Of a DNA stretch of 11,279 nt, positions 1 to 5,133 are shown piece by piece. A program made the position numbers and the translations under genes. Positions within the stretch are counted from its first letter, which is position 1. Each line of letters opens with the position of its first letter. The notes under the pieces are model-generated. The model saw nothing but the letters and a program-made list of their open reading frames with translations. It did not search any database and was not told where the DNA came from. This DNA comes from Bacteroidota bacterium (GTDB taxonomy: Bacteria; Bacteroidota; Ignavibacteria; Ignavibacteriales; Melioribacteraceae). Location of the stretch: the NCBI GenBank assembly GCA_021786655.1, contig JAJYMU010000036.1, forward strand, positions 1 to 11,279. Direction: 5' to 3'.

Positions 1-230
1 TTCCGATCTAGACCCAGATAGAATAGTTCCTCTGCTGAGAGATTGTTAATGTCGAAATTCTTGTAAACATCAACCGCATTGCTATAAAGACTTTCGTAGT
101 AAAATTTCTTGCACTGGGCGAACAGACTATCTCTATGTGAACCTAAAATATTTTGTGCCGGATTGTTTGCGAAGCTCATAATCAAAAACAACGAAGCATA
201 CGCAGCAACAACGATAATCTTTCTTTTCAT
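1..230 (-). CDS. Exported protein of unknown function, 5' part only (runs off the window)
   Basis: Partial gene read on the minus strand; only about 73 codons are present and the 3' end lies beyond position 1. The N-terminus is a typical signal peptide: MKRK, then a hydrophobic stretch IIVVAAYASLFLIMSF, then a likely cleavage region around ANNPAQN. The next residues (DSLFAQCKKFYYESLYSNAVDVYKNF, given here as a general pattern of paired aromatic and alanine positions) look like the start of TPR-type helical hairpins, but too little is present to be sure. I chose the ATG at 230 over the one at 236 because AGGGGG (242-237) is well spaced for 230 and touches 236. The sigma-factor stop codon at 243-241 lies inside this ribosome-binding site, so the two genes are probably translationally coupled and may be functionally linked. 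The last nine bases (1-9) are probably adapter, so the final two or three codons should not be trusted. Confidence 0.7.
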   Translation of the reverse strand, partial: MKRKIIVVAAYASLFLIMSFANNPAQNILGSHRDSLFAQCKKFYYESLYSNAVDVYKNFDINNLSAEELFYLGLDR

Positions 231-240
231 TTTCATCCCC

Positions 241-768
241 CTAAAAATTAATTGCTTTGGAAAGTCTGTTAATTAATTTGCGTCGCGTTTTATATAACCG
301 GCTTTTAACAAGTTCCTCGTCAATATTCATTACATCGGCAACCTCTTTATATGAAAGCCCGCCGTATTCTTTGAGAAGAAAAACTTCTCTTTGTTCCGGT
401 GCCATTGTTTCCAGTTCTTTTGCTATCATTTCTTTCAGTTCAACATTTTCATATTCGTCGCTTAAGCTTATATCGTCCTTAATTTCCATATCATCTGCAT
501 CGGCAACTCCAAATTGATCGACATGCGTTTTCTTGTTTCTAAAAAAAGTAAAAATTGCATTCCTGGTTGTCGTGAACAGCCAGACTTCAACACGTTCGCT
601 GTTTTTTATGCGGTACATGTTTTCAAAGAATTTCAAAAAAACATTTTGAATGATATCCTCGCATACCATCCGGTCACTAATCATTTTGCGCGCGTAGTTA
701 TACAGTTTCGCTTTGTTCCGATTATAGACCAGCGTGAACTCAACGATATTCTTGGACGAATCGCTCAA
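241..768 (-). CDS. ECF-family RNA polymerase sigma factor
   Basis: A 175-residue group-4 (extracytoplasmic function) sigma-70 protein, which directs core RNA polymerase to a small regulon. Region 2 covers roughly residues 12-80 and contains the core-binding helix EDIIQNVFLKFF (37-48) and the -10-recognition helix VWLFTTTRNAIFTFFR (62-77). An acidic linker (about 88-108) leads to region 4 (about 112-170), whose helix-turn-helix is LSYKEVADVMNIDEELVKSR (138-157). There is no C-terminal extension. The start is TTG: an in-frame TAA lies 18 nt upstream and no ATG or GTG occurs before residue 29, which would remove part of region 2. GGG at 781-779 could be a distant Shine-Dalgarno site. No classical anti-sigma gene is visible. 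The coupled downstream exported protein is the only candidate partner. The regulon is unknown. Confidence 0.93.
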   Translation of the reverse strand: MSDSSKNIVEFTLVYNRNKAKLYNYARKMISDRMVCEDIIQNVFLKFFENMYRIKNSERVEVWLFTTTRNAIFTFFRNKKTHVDQFGVADADDMEIKDDISLSDEYENVELKEMIAKELETMAPEQREVFLLKEYGGLSYKEVADVMNIDEELVKSRLYKTRRKLINRLSKAINF

Positions 769-838
769 AAAGTATTTTCCCTTTTACTTAAAGATGCTTA
801 AACGTGCCGAATGTTGCCTGGATAAAAAATTATTCTGG

Positions 839-899
839 GTAGGGAACGGTCTATGACCATTCCTAAACTCTTGGGGAACAGTCACAAACTGTTCCCTAC
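839..899. repeat. Pair of convergent REP-like hairpins (BIME-like)
   Basis: Two GTAG-headed palindromes face each other. On the plus strand GTAG (839-842) is followed by a 9-bp stem with one mismatch, 843-851 against 855-863, and a TAT loop. On the minus strand GTAG (899-896) heads a stem whose arms are 888-896 and 874-882, 9 bp and perfect, around CACAA. The outer ends GTAGGGAAC and GTTCCCTAC are exact inverted repeats. A GTAG tetranucleotide before an imperfect palindrome is the recognised layout of REP sequences mobilised by RAYT proteins. The pair sits between the lipoprotein stop and the sigma-factor start. No T-tract follows, so a terminator role is not supported. Confidence 0.75.
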
Positions 900-906
900 G
901 CAAAAA

Positions 907-1593
907 TTAATTTATAGATGACAACACTGAATTCTGAATTTTATATAGCTCGGGAAGGTTATTCGTTTTCAGCGGGACGGCGGAAACTTCGTAGAATTTT
1001 GAACCGTGCTCAAAAACAACCACGCGGACATTTCTTCCCGCATCATCAATGTATTGGTAAGCGGCAAACTGTTTTTTGTTCAGCTCAAACTGTTCCTCAT
1101 CGGTAAATCCTTTGAGGGACTTTCCGTATTTCGCAATTTTGAAATCCTTGCTTGCCTGCAATGCCGAAGATAATCCGTCGTTACCCATTTCATGTGATGA
1201 TTTCGTATCGAGATTCAGCGGCACAAAATTCAAAGTTTCCGAATAATCATCTTTGATCAGCCACAAATCGATACAGTTGCATTCGTTGTCCGTTGCGGTA
1301 AACCAGCCATGAGGAATCTTAACCGAGAGTTGAGATGTTTGCGATTTTGCAATTTCATTTGTGAGAGGATAGTTTGAATCGTTTGTCGTTGTTACAGAAG
1401 AAGAACAACGAACAAAAAGAAGAGAAGACAGAAAAATAAAATAGAACGCAGATGAACACGGACCCGCCTGCCTGCTTCGACACGATAAAACATGTCGAAG
1501 CGAGGCAATCCGGCCGGGCAGGTTAAACGAATTCACACAGATGTAATCCGCGACAATCCGTTTAATCAGCGCAATCCGCGTTCTATTCATCAT
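907..1593 (-). CDS. Putative lipoprotein of unknown function, N-terminus extended by an inserted repeat
   Basis: 228 residues as it stands. The C-terminal ~165 residues form a soluble domain I do not recognise, with landmarks VKIPHGWFTATDNECNCIDLW, LNFVPLNLD, YQYIDDAGRNVRVVVFEHGS and FYEVSAVPL; it could be a PsbP-like or similar small beta fold, but this is a guess. Residues 52-63 (FIFLSSLLFVRC) read as a lipoprotein signal core with Cys63, although Arg just before the Cys is unusual. Residues 4-51 are encoded by a palindromic repeat (1440-1587). Removing exactly 144 bp gives MMNFIFLSSLLFVRCSSS, a normal short lipoprotein leader, so I infer an in-frame insertion. The start at 1593 is supported by GGAAAGA (1605-1599) and directly abuts the peroxiredoxin stop, implying one operon. 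Whether the protein is still exported is unclear, since the hydrophobic core now lies far from the N-terminus. Confidence 0.7.
   Translation of the reverse strand: MMNRTRIALIKRIVADYICVNSFNLPGRIASLRHVLSCRSRQAGPCSSAFYFIFLSSLLFVRCSSSVTTTNDSNYPLTNEIAKSQTSQLSVKIPHGWFTATDNECNCIDLWLIKDDYSETLNFVPLNLDTKSSHEMGNDGLSSALQASKDFKIAKYGKSLKGFTDEEQFELNKKQFAAYQYIDDAGRNVRVVVFEHGSKFYEVSAVPLKTNNLPELYKIQNSVLSSIN
1440..1587. repeat. Terminal-inverted-repeat element with a nested hairpin, inserted in a coding sequence
   Basis: The ends AATAGAACGC (1440-1449) and GCGTTCTATT (1578-1587) are perfect 10-bp inverted repeats. The interior carries variations on GCGGATT / TCCGTGTTCATCTGCG, a low-complexity pattern typical of dispersed intergenic repeats. 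A second palindrome is nested inside: arms CCTGCC (1467-1472) and GGCAGG (1517-1522) enclose a perfect 9-bp stem GCTTCGACA (1474-1482) / TGTCGAAGC (1493-1501). No transposase is encoded. A net 144-bp insertion, with an AT duplication at its edges, would keep the host gene in frame. Its family is not one I can name. Confidence 0.75.
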
Positions 1594-2157
1594 TTAGATC
1601 TTTCCGACAAGATCAACGCCGGGTTTCAATGTCTCGGCGCCTGGTTCCCAGCTTGCCGGACAAACTTGTTCCGGATGTTTTCTAACGTAAGCAGCGGCTC
1701 TTAATCTTCTCAAAATTTCTTTCGAGCTTCTGCCGATACTGTTATCATGAATGTCAATGGTTTTCAAAACTCCATCGGGATCAATAATGAATGTTCCGCG
1801 CAATGAAAGTCCGTCTGCTTCGATATATGTGCCGAACTCTTTGCAGATTTTTCCGGTCGGATCAGCGCCCATCGGATATTTAATTTTGCCGATTGCCTTT
1901 GATGAATCATGCCAAGCAAAATGCGCAAACACGGTATCTGTACTGAAACTGATAACTTCTGCACCTTCTTTTTTGAACTCATCGTAATGAAGCGCGGCTT
2001 CTTCTAATTCTGTTGGACAGACAAAAGTAAAATCCGCCGGATAAAATAAAAGTACAATCCACTTTCCTTTTAATTCGGAAAGGCTCATTGTTTTGAATTC
2101 GTTGTTGTGATAAACTTCGAACTTCATGTCGGGTACTTGCTCGCCGATCTTTACCAT
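1594..2157 (-). CDS. 2-Cys peroxiredoxin (AhpC/Prx1 type)
   Basis: A 187-residue thioredoxin-fold peroxidase that reduces hydrogen peroxide, organic hydroperoxides or peroxynitrite. The peroxidatic Cys47 lies in DFTFVCPTE with Thr44, and Arg120 in LRGTF completes the active site. The resolving Cys166 lies in QVCPASWEPG near the C-terminus, as in typical 2-Cys enzymes that work as dimers or decamers. Length matches the family. It lacks a signal peptide, so it is cytoplasmic. A strong ribosome-binding site, AAGGAGA, lies just upstream of ATG 2157 and suggests high expression. No AhpF or thioredoxin-reductase partner is adjacent, so its reductant is not shown. The stop codon touches the start of the putative lipoprotein gene, indicating cotranscription. 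Confidence 0.96.
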   Translation of the reverse strand: MVKIGEQVPDMKFEVYHNNEFKTMSLSELKGKWIVLLFYPADFTFVCPTELEEAALHYDEFKKEGAEVISFSTDTVFAHFAWHDSSKAIGKIKYPMGADPTGKICKEFGTYIEADGLSLRGTFIIDPDGVLKTIDIHDNSIGRSSKEILRRLRAAAYVRKHPEQVCPASWEPGAETLKPGVDLVGKI

Positions 2158-2177
2158 ATATATGTCTCCTTGTTTTA

Positions 2178-2210
2178 TTGTTAATGAAAGAATTTTCTAT
2201 TTCAAAAATA
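2178..2210 (-). promoter_or_regulatory. Possible promoter for the peroxiredoxin operon
   Basis: On the minus strand TTGAAA (2205-2200) and TAACAA (2183-2178) are 16 bp apart, a loose sigma-70 arrangement 21 bp before the start codon. Alternatively TATTTTTG (2210-2203) fits the Bacteroidota -7 pattern TAnnTTTG, but no clear upstream TTG box is spaced to match it. The DNA is AT-rich, so chance matches are likely. Confidence 0.3.
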
Positions 2211-2242
2211 CAAAAAGTATTGGAATGGTTGAACGGGTGAGG

Positions 2243-2271
2243 AAAAAGGACGGCATATATGCCGTCCCTAC
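2243..2271 (-). terminator. Rho-independent terminator of the PorV/PorQ-like gene, built from a REP-like palindrome
   Basis: Read on the minus strand, the perfect 20-bp palindrome GGACGGCATATATGCCGTCC (2267-2248) can form an 8-bp stem with a TATA loop, followed at once by five Ts (2247-2243). It lies 9 bp past the stop codon at 2280. The bases preceding the stem give GTAG (2271-2268), the same head found on the other REP-like repeats here. The element therefore seems to be a repeat serving as a terminator. The T-tract is short but adequate. Confidence 0.75.
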
Positions 2272-2279
2272 AACGAAAA

Positions 2280-3311
2280 TTACAACTGGTCCCTCAAAAA
2301 CTTCGGTTCTTCTAATGTGAGTATTAGCGAGATTCTATGCGTATCCGGCAGACGTTCAACTTCGGATTGGCTGAAGCGCGCAAATGAATAATCGATTTGA
2401 AGTTTCGGTAAAAATACTCCGGCGCCAACTGTAAATTGTTTTACGTCGTTGTATCCGGCACGCACTGCAAAAACATTTTTGAAGTTATATTCGAATCCGC
2501 CGTGCAGATCAAAACTGACCGGACCGACATTAAACGTAGAAGCCGTTTGCCTGTTTTCAAAACGAAGATCAAAATCAATTGCGGGCATAATCGTTCCGCC
2601 TAAAAACTTAACTGAGTATGCCACGCCGACTTTTGCAGTCGGAGTTATCAATTCATTTCTACCGGTACTCCAAGCGACTATTGTTGTGGTAACATCCTGA
2701 ACATTTGCGCCGAGGAATAAATTTTCAATCGGGTTATAAAACGCGCCGACGTCAAACCCTATTCCCATTGCGCTGTACTCGGCAATATTCCGTTTGATCA
2801 GCTTTACGTTTGCGCCCCAATAGAAATTATCCGAATGTCTTTTAGCAAATGTTAGGTAGAACGCCCAATCGGTGTTGCTGAACTCGGTGATTTTAGTGTA
2901 GTCCAACCGATCGGTATGAATGTCAAGAATTCCGTCGCCGTTTGCATCATAAAGCGCGTTGCGTGTGTCGGGAATTCCATCAATGCTCGAACGGATCAGA
3001 CTTATTCCGAAGCTCATGTCTTTTCCGTAAGGAATTGCGACCGCGCCGTAATTGTAATTCGCCAAGCTTCCGAAATGTTCTTCGTGCATCAATGCAACTT
3101 GAGGATAATTAATCCGCGCCAAACCCGCTGGATTCCAGTAACCGGCAGTTACATCATTAACAATTGCAACTTGAGCGCTTCCCATGGCAAGCGCGCGTCC
3201 GCCAACGCCAATCGCTAAAAACTCGCCGGCATATTTTCCGATCACGGTTTGGGAGTAAAGAGATGTAATTGAAATGAAGAGAAAGGAAAGAACAAGCGTT
3301 ACTTTTTTCAT
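2280..3311 (-). CDS. PorV/PorQ family outer-membrane beta-barrel protein
   Basis: 343 residues. Residues 1-20 are a signal peptide (hydrophobic core VLSFLFISITSLYS, cleavage before Gln21). The mature N-terminus carries the family signature GGRALAMGSAQVAIVNDVTAGYWNPAGLA (pattern spans 37-65: glycine-rich, then the NPAGL motif). The rest alternates short aromatic-rich beta strands, as in FadL-like barrels. An EF-hand-like calcium loop DxNxDGxxD occurs at 122-130, probably in an extracellular loop. PorV and PorQ are components of, or act with, type IX secretion in Bacteroidota; many paralogues exist whose role is unassigned, so a direct secretion role here is not shown. No other type IX gene is in the window. 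The gene is probably monocistronic, with its own promoter-like sequence and terminator. Confidence 0.88.
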   Translation of the reverse strand: MKKVTLVLSFLFISITSLYSQTVIGKYAGEFLAIGVGGRALAMGSAQVAIVNDVTAGYWNPAGLARINYPQVALMHEEHFGSLANYNYGAVAIPYGKDMSFGISLIRSSIDGIPDTRNALYDANGDGILDIHTDRLDYTKITEFSNTDWAFYLTFAKRHSDNFYWGANVKLIKRNIAEYSAMGIGFDVGAFYNPIENLFLGANVQDVTTTIVAWSTGRNELITPTAKVGVAYSVKFLGGTIMPAIDFDLRFENRQTASTFNVGPVSFDLHGGFEYNFKNVFAVRAGYNDVKQFTVGAGVFLPKLQIDYSFARFSQSEVERLPDTHRISLILTLEEPKFLRDQL

Positions 3312-3332
3312 AAATGATTTTCCCGAAAAATG

Positions 3333-3377
3333 GTTACCGTAACAATAACTATAGCCTCTCTCCTTTGGTTACCACAA
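3333..3377 (-). promoter_or_regulatory. Candidate promoter and operator upstream of the PorV/PorQ-like gene
   Basis: On the minus strand TTGTGG (3377-3372) and TATAGT (3353-3348) are separated by 18 bp, a plausible -35/-10 pair. GGTTACC occurs at 3367-3373, overlapping the -35 box, and again at 3332-3338, where it is part of the palindrome GTTACCGTAAC (3333-3343) just downstream of the -10. The two copies are 35 bp apart. Such placement would suit a repressor, but no cognate regulator can be named. Confidence 0.35.
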
Positions 3378-3427
3378 TTATAATTTATCTTAACCTACTT
3401 CGCAACGTAATTTTATTACCATAGCTC

Positions 3428-3457
3428 AGTCCCGCATAAAGCAGGACCGAAGGGACT
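3428..3457. repeat. Hairpin downstream of gpmA
   Basis: AGTCCC (3428-3433) and GGGACT (3452-3457) are inverted repeats lying just beyond the gpmA stop. A competing inner stem on the minus strand pairs GTCCTGC with GCGGGAC around TTTAT, with one G-U pair. No T-tract follows in either direction, so it may be a dispersed repeat or an mRNA 3'-end stabiliser rather than a classical terminator. Confidence 0.5.
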
Positions 3458-3459
3458 AA

Positions 3460-4206
3460 TTATTTCTTTTCTGTTTGCTTTGCAACCGCATTTATTGCCG
3501 CATTAATCGCTTCCTGATCGCCGAGATAATAATGCTTAATCGGTTTCAAATCTTTATCGAGTTCATATACCAAAGGAACGCCGGTAGGAATATTCAGCTC
3601 AACGATTTCGGCTTCGGAAACGTTATCGAGATATTTTACGAGCGCGCGCAGACTGTTACCGTGCGCGGCAATTATGACTCGTTTGCCGCTCTTAATAGTT
3701 GGCGCTATTGACTCATGCCAGTAAGGAAGAAATCTATCTACGGTTAGTTTCAAACTTTCGGTAAGAGGAACGTCTTTCTTATCCATATCGGCGTAACGGC
3801 GGTCTCTGCCAGGATACCGTTCATCGTTTTCATCGAGTGCCGGCGGCGGAACATCGTAACTTCTTCTCCACAATTTTACTTTTTCGTTTCCGTATTTCTC
3901 AGCCGTCTCTGCTTTATTCAATCCTTGAAGCGCGCCGTACATTCTTTCGTTAAGACGCCAAGTTTTAACTACCGGAATCCACCACAGATCTAACTCTTCC
4001 AACGTCATGTTCAAAGTTCTGATAGCTCTCTTCAGAACGGATGTGAACGCGATATCAAAAGTGTATCCTTCTGCTTTAAGAACTTTTCCCGATTGCTTAG
4101 CTTCTTCCAATCCTTTGTCGGAAAGATCAACGTCCGTCCAGCCGGTAAACAAATTAAGTTTGTTCCATTCGCTTTCGCCGTGGCGCAGTAAAACTACTTT
4201 GTACAT
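3460..4206 (-). CDS. gpmA: 2,3-bisphosphoglycerate-dependent phosphoglycerate mutase
   Basis: A 248-residue cytosolic enzyme interconverting 3- and 2-phosphoglycerate in glycolysis and gluconeogenesis, by way of a phosphohistidine. The phospho-acceptor His9 lies in LLRHGESEWN with Arg8. FTGWTDVDLS (20-29) binds substrate, Arg60 follows in TSVLKRA, and the general acid/base Glu87 lies in LNERMYGALQG. His182 lies in AAHGNSLRAL. The C-terminal YYLGD (226-230) is typical of dPGM. Length matches E. coli GpmA. ATG 4206 is preceded by AAGGGA at a normal distance. It has no same-strand neighbour upstream and is divergent from the RAYT remnant. Confidence 0.97.
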   Translation of the reverse strand: MYKVVLLRHGESEWNKLNLFTGWTDVDLSDKGLEEAKQSGKVLKAEGYTFDIAFTSVLKRAIRTLNMTLEELDLWWIPVVKTWRLNERMYGALQGLNKAETAEKYGNEKVKLWRRSYDVPPPALDENDERYPGRDRRYADMDKKDVPLTESLKLTVDRFLPYWHESIAPTIKSGKRVIIAAHGNSLRALVKYLDNVSEAEIVELNIPTGVPLVYELDKDLKPIKHYYLGDQEAINAAINAVAKQTEKK

Positions 4207-4238
4207 TTCTTAATCCCTTGTTTCTTAAAAATGCTTGG

Positions 4239-4276
4239 CAAATATAAAACTATTTTCTCGACATTTCGAGCGTCAA
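4239..4276 (-). promoter_or_regulatory. Candidate gpmA promoter region
   Basis: On the minus strand TTGACG (4276-4271) is followed 18 bp later by TAGTTT, a moderate sigma-70 match. TATATTTG (4246-4239) fits the Bacteroidota -7 pattern TAnnTTTG. The spacer contains the inverted repeat CTCGA (4257-4261) / TCGAG (4266-4270), which might be an operator. The choice between the two promoter readings cannot be made by eye. Confidence 0.33.
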
Positions 4277-4314
4277 TGATATGTGATCAATAATACTGAA
4301 TGAATTAAAACATC

Positions 4315-4338
4315 GTACGGGCGAGGCATGCCTCGCCC
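4315..4338 (+). repeat. Perfect palindrome inside the RAYT remnant
   Basis: GGGCGAGGCATGCCTCGCCC (4319-4338) is its own reverse complement. It is preceded by GTAC (4315-4318), close to the GTAG head of the other repeats. It encodes GEACLAP within the transposase frame, so it may be either an in-frame palindromic insertion or a natural part of this RAYT subfamily. Confidence 0.65.
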
Positions 4339-4541
4339 CAACTTTGGGAAACATTATAGGATCGTTTAAGTCCGCGTCCTCCAAGAGAATTCATAAAGCA
4401 CAAGTTGAATCGCTCTCAATAATTTGGCAACGAAATTATTACGAGCATATAATTCGGAACGAAAAAGATCTGTACAATATCAGAAAATACATAGAGCTGA
4501 ATCCGCTGAAATGGGAATTGGATGAAAACTACGTTCTTTAG
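4317..4541 (+). pseudogene. C-terminal remnant of a REP-associated tyrosine transposase (RAYT, Y1/HUH family)
   Basis: The frame from 4317 reads TGEACLAPTLGNIIGSFKSA, then SSKRIHK, then SIIWQRNYYEHIIRNEKDLY and a final YIELNPLKWELDEN. The block IIGSFKS, the WQRNYYEHIIRNE segment and the YI-x-x-NP-x-x-W ending are hallmarks of RAYT proteins, which are related to IS200/IS605 TnpA and act on GTAG-headed REP hairpins. A full RAYT has about 150-200 residues; here the N-terminal part with the HUH metal-binding motif is absent and the frame is closed by TGA at 4284-4286. It is therefore a dead fragment. The codons 4319-4338 form a perfect palindrome within the coding frame. The rest of the 422-bp gap between gpmA and the TPM gene holds only the gpmA upstream region and an unremarkable 87-bp stretch (4542-4628). 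Confidence 0.8.
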
Positions 4542-4628
4542 CTCAAAATTCGAAGGGCATCTTAATCGTACCAGTTCTGTTTCATTTGAATTCGGCTTAC
4601 CATATCTTTGCGTAAAGAAGGATAGACA

Positions 4629-5084
4629 ATGGACGGTTTAATCTACAATTATTTTTCCGATGACGAGTTTCTGCGTGTTTCAAACAAAATTAAAGATGCA
4701 GAAAAAACAACTTCCGGAGAAATCCGCGTAGCGATTAAAGAGCACCGGCATTTTTTAGACCGCAAGAAAAATATCCGGCAGCTTGCGGAAAAAGAATTTC
4801 ATAAACTCAACATGCATAACACCAGAGATAAAACCGGCATTTTGCTTTTCATGCTTCTTAGCGACCGGCAATTCTACATTCTCGCTGATCAAGGGATTCA
4901 TGAAAAAGTGGGCAACGAAACATGGGATAAATTGCGCGATGAGATTCAGCATAAATTTCAGAACGGAAATTTCTGTGAAGGTATCCTATGGGGTGTTGAT
5001 AGAGTAGGAAAAATTCTGACTAAACACTTCCCCGTTAAGTCCGACGACACCAATGAACTTTCCAACAAAATTGTCATTGAATAA
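4629..5084 (+). CDS. TPM-domain protein
   Basis: A 151-residue protein matching the TPM (TPM_phosphatase, Psb32/MOLO-1-like) fold. Visible family features are EKTTSGEIRVAIKEH (25-39), AEKEFHKLNMHNTRDKTGIL (53-72), LLFMLLSDRQFYILADQGIHEKV (72-94, the central strand and loop), and the FCEGILWGVDRVGKILTKHFP tail (115-135). Function in bacteria is poorly defined; related domains have been reported to bind metal or act as phosphatases, but no activity can be read from this sequence. There is no signal peptide or membrane segment, unlike many TPM proteins that carry C-terminal transmembrane helices, so this is a soluble cytoplasmic version. AGAAGGA (4616-4622) is well spaced from the ATG. It is the first of three co-directional genes. 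Confidence 0.82.
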   Translation: MDGLIYNYFSDDEFLRVSNKIKDAEKTTSGEIRVAIKEHRHFLDRKKNIRQLAEKEFHKLNMHNTRDKTGILLFMLLSDRQFYILADQGIHEKVGNETWDKLRDEIQHKFQNGNFCEGILWGVDRVGKILTKHFPVKSDDTNELSNKIVIE

Positions 5085-5133
5085 TTCGAAACAATTTTGG
5101 AATTTTCTTTTGTCCTTGTCTGTTTAGTAACTT

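Noticed and set aside
234..236. ATG at 236 as start of the partial exported protein
   Set aside because: The AGGGGG ribosome-binding site directly touches this codon; the ATG at 230 has proper spacing.
1492..1704. Plus-strand frame of 70 codons across the repeat and the peroxiredoxin 3' end
   Set aside because: It is antisense to two well-supported genes, partly repeat-derived, and shows no recognisable motif or ribosome-binding site.
3421..3457. TAGCTCAGTCCC resembles the D-arm of a tRNA
   Set aside because: No acceptor stem, anticodon stem or T-arm (GGTTCGAATCC-like) can be placed around it; the symmetry is explained by a simple hairpin.
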